A DNA stretch of 64,000 nt from Dioscorea cayenensis subsp. rotundata (GCF_009730915.1 NC_052477.1:1567699-1631698), one strand, 5' to 3'; counted from the first letter of the stretch, positions 50,200-63,270 are shown. Made by a program: numbers and translations. The notes: generated by a model not told the origin, from the letters alone.

Positions 50200-51906
50200 A
50201 GTTTTAACTCCTGGTCAAAATAGTGAAGATAAGATGGCATGTGAGTGGGCTTGGCAAGCATCTAATGCTAAATCATTTGATGTTGTGGAGGGTGTGGGAA
50301 TCTTAAGATAGATGGGAATTTGTCTCTAAACTTAATTCCTTGTTAAGTTGGTAGTGATGATATCTAATTGTTCATGAATCTTGATATATGTGTTTTTGTT
50401 GTATTGAAAAAGTAAGGAATATAAGAAATTGGAAGTCTAAGAGCGAAAATAAAAGTTAACCAGGGGAAAAAAAATTATGCACTATTTGATTAACAACTTC
50501 ATTTAATTTTGGAGTTTTAATTTTAATTAATTGATCTTAACTTATGTTTGGTTGATTGAAGAAACACAATATGGAGAAGTGTGCATAATTATAGATATAT
50601 TTCATAAATCATATTTTCACTCCATGGAAAAAATTAGTAGACAAAGGATTTTTTTTTGGTGCATATATACTAATTAAATCACTCGTTGAATGTTTTAAAG
50701 CCAAATTAATGAAAACCCAACTATTTGCTTAATATGAAGAAAAATAACATTGAAATAAAATCTATAAATATAAATAAGATAATTATAAAATGATAGTTGT
50801 AATATAGATATCAAATATTACGATAGACATAATTAAATTTTGAAGAAAGAGAAAATAAACTTTTGAAAATATATATTAAATTAGATGATCCGATTATAAA
50901 AGTATCCCATGAAAGTGACCGGGTAAATATGAAAAATTATTTTGAAAGTACTTGATTCTTTTAGTGAGTCTTATAAATGGTTCAAATTTATTGAATTTAT
51001 TTTATATTTGAAATTAAAGACGAGCTAAACAATTATTTTAAGAAAACTATATCAAATGATTGATGAAGAATAAGAAAACTTAATGATATTTTACATGTAG
51101 CTAGCCTACATGCAATCTTAAGGAAATATACCAAACAATAAAGCTAGAGGAATCTTTAAATATTATTGAATGAAGCACTAAGGTTATGTGTCTATAGACT
51201 ATATCCGTCTGTTAATTATGAAAGCAAAATATAGATATTACTTAAAAAAATATAGATAATATCCATGATTTTTGGAGAAAAACAATGAAAGGCATGATAA
51301 GTAAAGAATCACAAATAAAGGTAAAAGTAAGTTGTGATTTTCATTTTTACTTCTTATATAAATATTCCAAGTAAATGTTATATATTTTATTAATTAGAAA
51401 ATATTGAATAATAAGCCAAAGGACTTTTAATCTAATAATGCCGATGCTTATCCACCTGTAAAAATGTCTTTTGAAGACTTCGATTATTTATACTCTGAAC
51501 CATGTGAGACGCAGACAATTAATTTTTAGTGGTGCATATGTACGTCCTTAACATGTGATTTGTCTATTTTTATAAAAAATAATAAATAAATAAATAAATA
51601 AATAAATAAATAGGGCAAGAGTTTTTGAGATCTTGACACTAATGCACAGTAAGAAGACGTGACTAACTTCTTACAAACCACATAACTATATATATATTAA
51701 CATAGGAAAACATGCTGCATAGAAGAAATTATATGCTTCATTAAGGTGAAGAGAATGCATTAATACACACATGACATGCACACACAAACACAGAATTATG
51801 TGAACTTTTATATAATTACTTACAAACGCCACAACCATGTACATAACACAGTAAAGAAAGTAATGATACACACACTAGAGGGGAGACAGGGAACTAAAAA
51901 CCACAA

Positions 51907-51944
51907 CCACTTTGTTCCCTTAATTTGAGGAGGAAATCCTACAG
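51907..51944 (-). pseudogene. 3'-end scrap of the small gene in unit B
   Basis: CACTTTGTTCCCTTAATTTG followed by AGGAGGAAATCCTACAG corresponds to the 3' end of the small gene (CACTTCGTTTCCTTGGAGGA, then AACTCTACAAG, near 49828-49857). Sequence then jumps straight to the TGCACTATTTGATC block, so nearly the whole gene and its promoter are deleted in this unit. Confidence 0.5.
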
Positions 51945-52817
51945 TGTGCACTATTTGATCAACAACTTCATTTTGAAGTTTTACTTTTAATATTAATTGT
52001 TTTTAACTACTTATCAGTATGAATCTTATGCTTTGTTGATCCAAAAAAACATAATATATTGACAATTAATAAAAATATATATTTTTTTGAATTTTAAACT
52101 TATTTTTATTTGATGAGAAAAAAGTAAAAAAATAATAATTTTTACGTATACCAGAAAGTCACTCATCAAATATTACAAAACCTTAAATCAACTGCGAATC
52201 AATTATTTCTTTTAATCCTACGAAAAATAATGTTGTCATAAACTTTAAAAATATGAGCAAGATATGTGCAAGATAATAAAAAAGTATTTTTCACGTAAAC
52301 ATGGATATAAAACATTATGTAAAAAAAAGATAAAATAAACTTTTTAAAATATTAATTCGATGATTCTCTTAGAAAAGTATCCAATTAATATATAGGAGCA
52401 AAAGTGTCAAAGCAGATATAAATAATTGTTCCAAAAATACTTAATTGATTCTTTAAGTCAGTCTTAATTATTAACGGGGTTTAGATTAATTGAATTGATC
52501 TTTCGCTTGAAATTAAAGACATACTAAACTATAATTTTAAAAAATATACCAAATGATTGATGAGGTAAAAGAAAAATTAATAATTTAATACATGCAAAAA
52601 TATACATGCAATCTTAAGGAAATATAAGAAATCATTGTACTAAGCTATCTAGCCATCTTCCACTGGTTGTGAAAGCAAATTATAGATATTATTTCGAATA
52701 ATTGGAGATAATATCCATAAGTTTTGGAGCTGCGTACATATTAATCCTCTTGTACAACAAAGAGTTTTTAATTTTTGAAAATACTTGATTTTTTTTTGTG
52801 AGTCTAGTTAAGGGTTT

Positions 52818-54250
52818 TGTTAAGTCTGATGATATGGATTGACGTTATATGACAAGCCAAGTAGTGACATGGCAAGACAATGGTGACGTGACATGTGATG
52901 ACTCATCAAAGGAAGAGGTGACTAGGATGATAATGTGGTAAAACATTAATGAAGCTTCAAGAGATATGAAGATCAAGGTGAAGATTTTATTTAGAAGATG
53001 CTCCTCTCAATAAAGTCATGTGATCATCAAGTCTAAAAGATCTCTTCAAGAAAGACAAGTTTTATTTAAAGTATGTTTATCTATCCTTGGTAAGATCCGG
53101 GATGATAAATCATATCTTTGATAGAGCTCCTTTTTAGAAAGATCTATTTGAAGAGAGAGGAATAGTCTATCATTGGCAAGAATTTAAGATCATGAAGATT
53201 GTATGAAGTTATTAGAAGACACAAAGTTTAACTTGGTATGAAGCTGCTAGAAAGACACAAGATTTAGTTTGGTGTGAAGGTATTTAAAGACATAAACTAA
53301 ATAAGGTAAGGACAAGCCAAGGAGATTATCAAGACCATATTTAGCTTCACTAATTGAAGGAAGATCCAAAAGCTATCTATGGGCGGAACTATTCATGGAG
53401 ACTTATCATGTGTGGAGATTGATTGAAGATTGCATTAGAGATTTGGAGATCCAAGCATGGATGATTGAAGATCGTGCTTGAAGATATTGAAGGCTAAACT
53501 TGGATGAAGATGAGATCAAGTTTAGTAACAATATTTCCATGAGTCAAACGAAGATCATTTGGGAAGACCAAACTTGGGCCAAGTTTGGAAATAAGATCGG
53601 GAGATCTTCTGTGGCTATCTTTGGTGAGATGGTCGCGTGTGCCTTGGTAGGCACGTCCCTCGGGAGAGGGAGACCTTCTGAAGTGACATGAGGAAGGAAA
53701 CAATTGCAGGTAGGAGGAGCTCAGGTCGAGTCAACTGCTACGAGGCGGACTGAAGGAACCGGGAGGTTGAAGGTTGCAGATTCAGGTGCATCTGGCTAGA
53801 ACTCAGTCATGTTCAGTAAGGTGGGCCATGTTGCAACTGGGTGTTGCAACATCTTTGGAATGTGTCCAAGTTAGGAAGCCACGGAGAATTCTAAAAGAGG
53901 TAACTGTATTAGACTTTGGTGCGTCTAGATCCTGCTCGAAGATTTAGGATGAGCCAACCAAGGAGACTCTTCGGTGAGAGTTGAGTGTGTGGCCGTCGGG
54001 CAATCTTGAGAGGATATTCTTTGTATTGAGAGAGTGAGAGAGTGTTGTACTCTTTTTTCTTATACCTCTTTTAGTGGATTGTTTCTCCGGGCCTGGTCCC
54101 CTAGATGTAGGTAAGGTTGTGTCGAACTGGGTTACCAATTTGCGTGCCTCTTTTCTCTTGATGTTTGATTTTGTGTGTGTGTGTGTGTGTTTAATCTTTG
54201 AGTGAGTTTTTGAGTGAACTTAGCATATCACACCCCCACCGGAACCATCA
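52818..54250 (+). mobile_element. Solo LTR, 1,433 bp, probably Copia
   Basis: It starts TGTTAAGTCTGATGATATGG and ends CACCGGAACCATCA, flanked by the 5-bp direct repeat GGTTT (52813-52817 and 54251-54255). Removing it joins AGTTAAG to GGTTTAGATTAATTAA, and the neighbouring unit near 52475-52495 shows the uninterrupted form ATTAACGGGGTTTAGATTAA, which serves as an empty-site reference. Near its 3' end it has a U3/R/U5-like order: a TTGTGTATTGAGAGAG-like stretch, then TAGTGGATTGTTTCTCCGGG, as in LTRs of Copia SIRE/Tork-like elements. Its open frames are not genes. Confidence 0.85.
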
Positions 54251-54590
54251 GGTTTAGATTAATTAAATTTATCTTGGGTTTGGAATTAAATATAAATTAA
54301 ATTATTATTTTAACAAATTATATCAAATGATTGATGAAAATTAAATTGTTTTTAATGATATAACACATAAAATTAAAATGCATGCGCCAAGAAAGTTAAT
54401 TATAGCCTAATGCCATTTAAAAATACTCGCTAGCACAGGATGAGAGCATATATAAAGTAGTTCAACGTTCATGCATTACATTAAATTGAGTAGTTCAATG
54501 TCTACGTGACTATCTGTTAAAAAAAATACATGCAATCTCAAGGAAATATCATAAAGAATAAAGCCGAAGGAATTCTTTATTGTTGAATGT

Positions 54591-54811
54591 TGAGAATATG
54601 TTAAACCACCACACTTGAAAGGGTGGTGAGAGTGTTCTATTTATAATCATTTACATAACTATTACAAATCAAATCATATCACACGAGAAAGGAAGGACTA
54701 TTACAAATTAAATCATATCAAACGAGAAAGGAAAGAATGAATACAAAAGATTAGCATATAATCAAGGGTCATATATGAAAAACCTTAATTAAAGGCTACG
54801 TATCCTCAACA
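54591..54811 (-). repeat. 3' LTR of the Copia element
   Basis: Direct copy of 58961-59179. TG...CA termini; abuts the G-rich polypurine tract at 54812-54826. Confidence 0.93.
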
Positions 54812-54841
54812 CCCCCCCTCCCCCCCGGGGGAAGCTAAGCG

Positions 54842-57800
54842 TCAGATTGGAACGAATGTGAAGCTTGGATAGAAAAAAAATTCAAAAAGAGGTCGAGAAA
54901 CACTTTTGGTGAAGATGTTAGCAACCTGGAGATGGGATGGCACATGCTGGGTGCGAAGTTTGCCGGTAACAACGAGTTCCCGAAGGAAATGGTAATCTAA
55001 TTCAACATGCTTGGCCCGCTTGTGCGAAACGGGATTGGAGCTTAAAAAGATAGCACTTTTGTTAATTGTCACATAAGAGTATCGGCTGTTGTGGAATAGG
55101 GATCTTGAGGTTATGCAGAAGATGCATAAGCCAAAGAAGTTCAGCAGCAGTTATGGTAAGAGCCTGATACTCAGATTCACAGCTGGAGCGTGAGACAGTA
55201 GGTTGCTTCTTTGCACTCCAAGAAACTAAATTACTACCAAGATAAATACAGTAGTCCGGATGTGCACCCAGAATAGTGGATGGATGAAAGGTAAGGCCAA
55301 AGTGAAGTGTGCCCTTATCATAGCAAAGAATACGTTTGATAGCAAGAAAATGATCTCTAGTAGGGGTGTGCAAAAATTGGCTGACAGAATTTACAGCATG
55401 GGCAATATCTTGACACGTAATGGTTAAGTACTAAAGGGCACCAACAAGAGATCGATAGAGAGTAGGATCAGAGAATGGAGAACCATCAACAGTCAGGTGT
55501 TGGGATATAACCATCGGGGTGTGAATAGGTTTAATTGCTGTCGAGCAATCGAGCACGAGTAAGAATATCTCGAGCATATTTTCACTGACTAATAAATAGA
55601 CCATCAGGAGTGGGCGTAGCTTCAAGGCCAAGAAAGTAACTGAGAGAACCCAAATCCTTGGCAGCAAACTCAGAGTGAAGCTGGCGAATAAAGCTGTTAA
55701 GAAGAGATGGGTTGTTGCCAGTAACAATGATGTCATCAACATAAAGAAGCAAATAAATAAGACTAGACTCATGATGAAAAACAAAAAGAGAGGTGTCAAC
55801 GCGACTGCAAGAAAAACCAAGTTTGAGAAGAAAGGAGCTAAAACGTTGAAACCAGGCACGAGGAGCTTGCTTTAAATTATAGAGGGCTTTCTTCAACAGA
55901 CAAACATGAGTGGGAAAGCGAGGATCAATATACCTAGGAGGTTGTTCCATATAAACATGCTCAGTAAGGGTGCCATTGAGGAAAGCATTCTTGACATTAA
56001 GTTGCCGAAGAGGCCATTTATTTGTGACAGCAAGAGAAAGTACAACACAGACAGTAGTGGCTTTGACAACCGGACTGAAGGTGTCAGTGTAGTCAAGACC
56101 GGGTATCTGGGTATAACCTTTAGCAACAAGGCAAGCCTTGAAACGCTCAATAGATCCATTTGGCAAATATTTAGTACGAAACACCCATTTAGAGCCCACG
56201 ATGTTGGTATTGGCAGGGCGAGGAACCAAAATCCAAGTACCATTTTGTTGTAAAGCTTGAACTTCTTCATCCATGGCAGTAAGCCAAGAAGGATTCTTAG
56301 CAGCAGATTTGAATCCTTTTGGCTCAATGGATGCAAGAAGGACATAAAGAAGTCCAGAGGAGCCCAAGACGCCAAGATTTGCTGGATGATGAGTCTTGAA
56401 AGTACCAGCTTTTGCTCGAGTGATCATAGGATGATAGCCCAAGGAAGAAGAGAAATTGGCAGCAGGCTCAATAGAAGGCGAACTGGAAACTGAGGATGGC
56501 AAAGAGGATCCTGAAAGAAAATTATCAACTTGCACAAACTCATCCACAAGGTCAGAACAAATATTACACAGAGAGGAGCTGGATCGAGGAATATGGGGGG
56601 AATGAGATGCAGGGGAAAAGGGGGATGGATCTATATGGTGAAGACATGGTTCCAAAAAATTTGAAATATGGAGAGAGGAAAGAGGTTGGGCCTGGGAGTT
56701 AGGGATAGTAGGAAAGTGAGTTTCATCAAATTGAGCATGGCGGGTGATGTATATATAGCCTAGTGGTGGTGGGATCAAGACTGCGAAACCCTTTATGAGA
56801 GGGACTATAACCCAAGAAAATGCAAGGAATGCTACGAGGAGAAAGCTTGTTAGGCATATAATCACGCAAGTAAGGATAAAAACGATAACCAAAAGGATGA
56901 AAATTTGCATAATGTGGAGAGTAGCCGTATAGGATTTCAAATGGTGACTTACCTCCAAGAAGTGGAGTGGGCAACCGGTTGATAATATAGGCTGCAGTGC
57001 TGAAAGCGTCAACCCAGAAACGAGGAGAAAGATGGGAGTGGAAAAGAAGGGCCAAACCAGTCTCAGTCACATAACGATGTTTTCTCTTAGCATGACCATT
57101 CTGAGCTGGTGTATATGGACAAGAGATTTGATGATGGATGCCAGAATTACGTAAGTGAGTTTGGAAGCAAGAGCTAGTAAATTCGATACCTCCATCACTT
57201 TGAAAAACCTTGATATATACTAGTAGAATGTTGATTTCCACAAATTTTTGAAATTGAAGAAAAATGTCAAAGAAATTAGATTTAAATTTCAAAGGATAAA
57301 GCCAAGTGAATCAGGAGTAATCGTCAATAAAAATGACATAATAAAGAAAACCCGAATTGGATTTGACGGGAGAAGGATCCCAAAGATCACAATGAATAAG
57401 ATCTAACACATGCGATGACCTGCGTTCATTTTGGGAATAAGGTAATCAATGACTTTTCGCAAGTTGACATATAGTACATGGTGAGGGAGAAGGTAATAAA
57501 GACGTAAGGGAAAGATGTCCTTTTTTATTTTAAAAAAATAACAGAATGATTCACATGGCCTAGACGAGCATGCCATAAATCATATGAAGCACGAAGAGAA
57601 TTATTTTTAAGAACAAAAAGAAAAGCAGAGTTGCCACGCTCCAACACATATAGCCCTCCATCTTTTTTACCGGTTGCCACTACCCTTCCTGTTTGGCGAT
57701 TCTGGACAGTAAAAAGATTATTAGTAAAAGTAACGGAGAGTGGAAAATCAGATGTTAATTTACTAATTGAAAAAAGATTTTTAGTGAGAGAAGGGACAAC

Positions 57801-58115
57801 TAATACATCTAATAAGTGAATATGTGGAAGAGGAGAAAGAGTACTAGTGCGGGTAATGGGTAGAGAGACACCGTTTCCTACGATCACAGAGTCCTTACCC
57901 GTGTAATGTTTGGACTGATCCAAAACAGATGGATCGATTGTCATATAGGCTGAAGCCCCAGTGTCCAAAAACCAGTCAACAGCCTCGGATCCAGAGAGGG
58001 AACAAGATGTGTTGAAGGCTTCAGCAAGATGAGCAGAGGAATCAGTCAGAACATACCGTTGGTTACAACGATCGGCATAATGGCCCTCCATGCGACAAAT
58101 TTGACAGCGAGGTGG
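54842..58115 (-). pseudogene. Copia pol (protease, integrase, reverse transcriptase, RNase H), inactive
   Basis: The protease DTGAS motif is at about 57965-57951 and the pre-integrase LWHARLGH follows near 57560. The integrase core at 57292-56726 shows SDGG and PYTPAQNG, but the last catalytic Glu of the NG..ERKHR motif is Lys here (NGHAKRKHR). The reverse transcriptase (about 56260-55580) has an intact LLYVDD, while the first metal-binding Asp of QLDVKNAF is Asn (QLNVKNAF). The RNase H part (55373-54842) has lost the DWAG...STSG segment and is split into two frames. At least five frame breaks run through it, so it cannot mobilise itself. Confidence 0.9.
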
Positions 58116-58912
58116 TCGACGACCCTGACCAGAATGGGTTCGTTCTCGGTTGGAAGGATTATTGCCATGAGGATGAGAACGACCTTACTGGTTGCTATGA
58201 GCGAAGTAGAGAAAGTACCATGGAAATTGCTGCAGCCACGATTAGTGGCTGTGAGTGCTGCAGTAGTGGGGGCAGAAGATTCAAGGGATCGTTGGAACAA
58301 CTCAAAACTTTCCGCTTTAGAAACTAAGTCTGCAAAACAGGGAAGCAGGGTGAGAGCCATCTGAGCAGTAGAGAAACTGGAAAAATCGGTGCCAAGACCG
58401 CGAAGGAACCAGTGCAATTTGTCAATGTCCTCGACGGGTCTTCCAATGGCATGAAGCTGGTCACAAAGTGTTTTGAAGATAGGGGAATATTCAGTAACGG
58501 GTTTGGTGCCGCATTTCATCATCTGCAAGTCATCCTTGAGTCGCAGTTCACGGGCTTTCGAATGATGGCTAAATGTATTCTCCAATGCAAGCCAAACATC
58601 ACGGGTAGTAGAGAGACCGACAACGACAGCGACGGCTTCCTTGGTGAGAGAGGAAAGCAAGAGACAGAGAAGACGTTGATCAGTTGCTTTCCATGCCTGA
58701 TATTTGGTGCTGAGTGTGGTAGAAGTTGTTGGTTCAAAATGGGGTGGTGGAACAATAGTTCCATCAACATAGCCCAGCAAGTCTTGACTCTCAAGAAGAG
58801 GAAGAAGTTGGCTTTTCCAGAGAAGATAATTAGACGAAGAAAGCTTGATGGTGATCATATGGATTAGGGTGTTGAAAGGAAGAAGATGAGAAGAAGAAGA
58901 TTCAGAAGCCAT
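58046..58912 (-). pseudogene. Copia gag, frame-broken
   Basis: Starts at the ATG at 58912 (MASESSSSH). It has the retrotransposon gag order: KLSSSNYLLWKSQLLPLL, a YVDGT.. block and TFSHHSKARELRLKDDL. Near 58190 a stop and frame change occur, and the Pro-Arg-rich stretch and zinc knuckle (CQICRMEGHYADRC, a CX2CX4HX4C motif near 58111-58068) continue in another frame. The last ~50 residues of this open frame are therefore not genuine gag. Confidence 0.88.
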
Positions 58913-58960
58913 TGGAAAGAAAGGATCAGGGTTGCTAAACCAGACAGGCTCTTGATACCA

Positions 58961-59179
58961 TGAGAATGTTAAACCACCACACTTGAAAGGGTGGTGAGAG
59001 TGTTATATTTATAATCATTTACATAACTATTACAAATCAAATCATATCCCGGAGAAAGGAAGAACTATTACAAATCAAATCATATCAAACGAGAAAGGAA
59101 AAGAATGAATACAAAAGATTAGCATATAATCAAGGGTCATATATGAAAAACCTTAATTAAAGGCTACGTATCCTCAACA
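58961..59179 (-). repeat. 5' LTR of the Copia element
   Basis: Direct copy of 54591-54811 with about eight differences; abuts the primer-binding site at 58945-58960. Confidence 0.93.
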
Positions 59180-59944
59180 AATGTGATATATATGCAAGGT
59201 GTCTCTCTGTCATGGGCTATGAGAACAAAATAGAGATATTGTTTGAAAAATAATATATAATATCCATGATTTTTTGAGCTAAAAAAATATAATACCTGGT
59301 AGATAAAACAAAAGAAAAAGCTAAAAGCAAGTGTAGGTCCTTTTTATTTGTGTTTTTTTTTTATAAAACTATCTATTATTACTTTTCTGCACTTATTTTT
59401 TATTTTAAAACTATCATGTTTTACAACTCTTCCTCATTCTTTTTCTTTTCCTGGCTGAAGTTCTTTATTTAGTTTTTTTTGCATGTCTTATTTATTTATA
59501 TATGATAAAGTTGATAAAATACTAACCTTAATCATTTTGAAAGCAAATTGATGCATTGCAAATAAGCCTCCATATGATCTATAGAAACTCATTTTAAATA
59601 AATTAAAATAGCTATTAAATTTTGGTTACAATAAACATAACGGTGGTTCATGGCAATTGCTAATTAATAATCCATAATGGCACACAAAAATTACCATCCC
59701 CCATCAGAGGTTAAGATCAAGTTCGATAAATCACTTTCTAAAAGAAGATAAAATTATCAAACTTATAAATCCTTGCATTTTTGGTTTGTTTTTCCGCTTC
59801 CATTAAAGAATCACAGTCAATATCATTCATATACATGAACCAAAATGCATGAGTGCATGAGGAATAGAGACAACACAAGAATTTGATAAAAAGACTACAT
59901 ATTTATGCATATACATAGAGAAACATGTATACTTTCATACAAAA

Positions 59945-59947
59945 CAA

Positions 59948-60020
<73 letters not shown>
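59945..60020. repeat. (CA)n(TA)n microsatellite
   Basis: (CA) at about 59948-59971 runs directly into (TA) up to 60020, into which the short LTR element inserted; the TA run resumes at 61427. Confidence 0.95.
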
Positions 60021-60028
<8 letters not shown>

Positions 60029-61426
60029 GATGGATATGTATTTAGTCAACCCAACTATGTATGACCCCTTTGGGTCATACTTATAGAACAAATAAGTATA
60101 CATATACAACTACACGTATGTATGTACACATATATAAGATATACATATATCAAAATATACATCTAACACCCTTCCTCAAACTCAAAGCGGGTTGAACATT
60201 TTGAGTTTGGATAACACGAAACGGGCAGGGCAGTAATGGGAGAGTGACTGAACGATGAGCTGAGAAGATCGGATGCACGTCGTGGCAAATTGAGCACAAA
60301 ACCGGACAAACACAAATCCGGCGAACAATCCAGTAACGAAAGTTCGTGAGAACGTGCAACGCCGGCCAAAAAACAAACCAAATGGTCCAATCCGACAAAA
60401 GAAGTTCGTGAAAACTTGCAACGCCGGCCAATAAACAATCTGACAACGAAAGTTCGTAACAACTTCAATGTCGGCCAAGAGACAATCCGACAAGGGAAGT
60501 TCGTCACAACTTCAACGTCAGCCAGAAACAAACCGCCGGAAAGACAAATCCGGTAAAAACAGGTGAAATTAAGAAACAAACCGGCAAAGAAGCATTGAGA
60601 TGAAACAAGGGACAACGCACACCGTAGGAAATCGTGACAGGAATAACTGACACTGTTGGGGAAATGGTAAGGAAACAAGTGTGAAACAATGGGAAACAAG
60701 TTTGAAATGGCTGGAATCTAGGGATGGGATGGATTGGCGGACCCTAGCAAATTTGCCATTATCTTGTTTGGAAAAATTCTGCAAACAAAGAAGAACCCAC
60801 CATTTTGTCAACTTGTGTTTATGGGATTTGAATGATGAGACAAATGTCCTTCTCGAGATGTTGAATGGCACATGAAAGATTCAATTGGTCGGGACGTGAG
60901 TGCACTTGAATGGATCGCCCGGAGAAGTTGGTGTTGTGCGGTGGCCGGAGATATGGTGAAGGGCTAAAAGCGATCACCGACAAAGAATAAATGGCCTTGA
61001 CAGCGAAGGGCCATCGAAGAGCGAAGTCTAACAAGAAGAACGATCAGAGCTACAACAATTCGGACTGAATTCCGGCGAAGAGCTAACGAAAAACTGACAA
61101 AAAACCAGTGAAGGAAAGACAACTTACTGATTTTTTTTTTAAAATGACAAAGCCGGCGAAGAAGGGACAAATCCAGCAAAGAATCTGGCATAGGAGAGGA
61201 ATGCGTGGTGGCGACGGGGGCTGGCGGAGGCGGCCGGAGGGGTAAAAAAGAAAAACCACCAAGCTCTCTGATACCATGATAGAAGATGGATATGTATTTA
61301 GCCAACCCAACTATGTATGACCCCTTTGGGTCATACTTATAGAACAAATAAGTATACATATACAACTACACGTATGTATGTACACATATATATAAGATAT
61401 ATATATATCAAAATATACATCTAACA
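60021..61426 (-). mobile_element. Non-autonomous short LTR retrotransposon, 1,406 bp
   Basis: LTRs of 148-150 bp lie at 60021-60168 and 61277-61426 (GAAGATGGATATGTATTTAG to ATATACATCTAACA). The primer-binding site TGGTATCAGAGAG (minus) abuts the right LTR at 61264-61276, and the polypurine tract GAGGAAGGG (minus) abuts the left LTR at 60169-60177. It inserted into a TA microsatellite, so the ATATA duplication on both sides is uninformative. The 1.1-kb interior has no gag or pol. It has four copies of a 47-62 bp unit with AAGTTCGT..CAACTT-CAACGCCGGCC (landmarks at 60342, 60404, 60452 and 60499). It is somewhat longer than classical TRIMs. Confidence 0.88.
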
Positions 61427-61553
61427 ATATATATATATATATATATATTACATAGGAAGACAGAAATTAAGATTTAAAGAGAGGGACACGTGCAAAACAA
61501 CACAACCCTTTCTACATATAAGAAAGTACACAAATTACTACTACATGAACTTA

Positions 61554-61790
61554 TTATTCTTTTTTAGGGCCGGGTTTTGTGTCTCGAAACAAAATACTTC
61601 GTTTCTTTTGAGGAAACTCTACAAGAAGAACCCCTCCATATTTCTTGGCAGCTTCATTGCAATCAATTACTCCTCTTTCCCTCTCTGCTCCAACATGCTT
61701 GTCATCAGGGTTGTAAACAATCGGATGCTCTTTATTCTTTCCGAAACACTTATCAATGAAATCAAAGTCCTCTTTTGACAGAGGAGCCAT
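61554..61790 (-). CDS. Small unrecognised protein, tandem copy C
   Basis: 78 residues on the minus strand from the ATG at 61790: MAPLSKEDFDFIDKCFGKNK, HPIVYNPDDKHVGA, GVIDCNEAAKKYGGVLLVEF, ending in a basic tail with KRSILFRDTKPG. It is collinear with 49851-50096, sharing MAPL..ED.DF.D..F.K, PIVY, VGA..E.GVIDCNEAAKKYGG. The frame is open to its own stop, so this is the intact copy. Frame conservation between two diverged copies supports a real coding sequence. No known domain is recognised, and no targeting signal or membrane segment is seen. Gln/Lys and Arg-rich ends suggest a soluble basic protein. Upstream, CATGGGTTTATATAGA gives a TATA box at about 61864-61871 (minus). Confidence 0.65.
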   Translation of the reverse strand: MAPLSKEDFDFIDKCFGKNKEHPIVYNPDDKHVGAERERGVIDCNEAAKKYGGVLLVEFPQKKRSILFRDTKPGPKKE

Positions 61791-61863
61791 GCAAAGCAAG
61801 TTAGGATTTTTGGAGTGGGGGGTTTTGTTTTGAGTCAGTTTAAGGACTTCTTGCAAACATGGG

Positions 61864-61871
61864 TTTATATA
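61864..61871 (-). promoter_or_regulatory. TATA box of small gene copy C
   Basis: TATATAAA on the minus strand, about 75 bp upstream of the ATG at 61790, in the block shared with copy A. Confidence 0.6.
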
Positions 61872-63270
61872 GAACTTACTTTTTTACCTCTTGTTGACTC
61901 CTAGTCAACATGGTGAAGATAAGATTGCATGTTAGTGGGTTTGCCAAGCATCTAATGCAAAATCATTGTAGGGTGTGAGAATCTTAAGATAGATGGGAAT
62001 TTTCATGTAAACTTCCTTGCTAAGTTGGCATTGAGATCATGAATCATGATATATATATATACAAGTCTTTTTGTTTGTATTGAGAAGGAATTGAAGGAAT
62101 ACATATAAGGATATCCGGAGTGGAAATGTAAGGCAGACCAAAAAAAGAATATCTTATGCACTATTTGATCAACAACTTCATTTTGGAGTTTTAGTTTTAA
62201 ATTAAATTAGTTTTTGTTTTACTACTAATCAACATAAATCTTATGTTTTGTGATCGAAGAAATTTAATATCGACAACATATAAACATATGTATTTTTAAT
62301 CTTAAACTTATTTTTACTCGATATGGCAAAGAAAATTAACTTTCGTCCATGCAAAAAATAACTCATCAAATATTATAGAACTAATTAAATTAATGGTGAA
62401 CCAATTATTTGTTTTAATATTAAGAAAAATAATGTTGCCATAAAATTTAGAAATATGAACAAGATAATAAAAAAGTATTTTTAATATAGATATAAAACAT
62501 TATGGCAAAAATAATTATATTTTTTTAAAAAGCAAGAGTAAATAAACTTTTGAAAATATTAAAATTGATGATTTTTTTTAGAAAAGCATCCAATATATTG
62601 GAGTGGAGGATCAAAGTAGATATAAATAATTGTTCAAAAGTACTTAATTGATTCTTTCAATTCATTGAATTAATTGATCTTTGGCTTGGAATTAAAGACA
62701 TGTTAAACTCTATTTTTAAAAAAAATACCAAATGATCATTGATGAAGAATAAAAAAAAATAATATATTACATGCAAAGATACATGCAATCTTAATTAAGG
62801 AAATATATAGAACAAATTAAGTATAAAGACCAAAGAATCTTTACTTGTTGAGTGAATTGCTAAGCTTATGTTTTCATCTCCCACAGGTTGTGAAAGCAAA
62901 ATATAGATATTGTTTCAAAAACTTGGTGAAATAATCCATAATTTTTGGAGCTAAAACAAAATACAAAGCACCAAAGAGTTCATATTTCAGTGATATCGGC
63001 CTCGTTACAAAAAACATATATGGTGTGGGGTGTCCCAAGTTTGAATTTTTGCAAGATATTGATGATGATGATTGGTCTCTAGTATAACCTAAAATTTTAT
63101 GAGACTGGATAAAGATCACATGAGTTAGATGATCAATTTCTGGAAGCATACCCCCTCGTTTGGCCCATTTGTATATACACTATGTTTGTCTCATTTGTAT
63201 TATAAAAAAAAAACATGATACACAAAAGCATCACAAAAAAGTCAAAGCAACTTGTCATTTTTATTTTAAT

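Larger units (their letters stand above)
54591..59179 (-). mobile_element. Copia LTR retrotransposon, complete in structure, coding part defective
   Basis: 4,589 bp on the minus strand. LTRs of 221 and 219 bp (54591-54811 and 58961-59179) start TGAGAAT and end CTCAACA; they differ at roughly eight places by eye. The target duplication AATGT is at 54586-54590 and 59180-59184. The primer-binding site, TGGTATCAAGAGCC on the minus strand, abuts the 5' LTR (58945-58960), matching initiator tRNA-Met. The polypurine tract, an almost pure G run, is at 54812-54826. The order gag-protease-integrase-RT-RNase H is that of Copia. Short LTRs and the DTGAS protease suggest the Ale/Retrofit lineage. Confidence 0.95.

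Noticed and set aside
60163-61365. Cys/Phe-rich minus-strand frames
   Set aside because: They lie inside the non-autonomous LTR element and its internal repeats; no gag or pol motifs.
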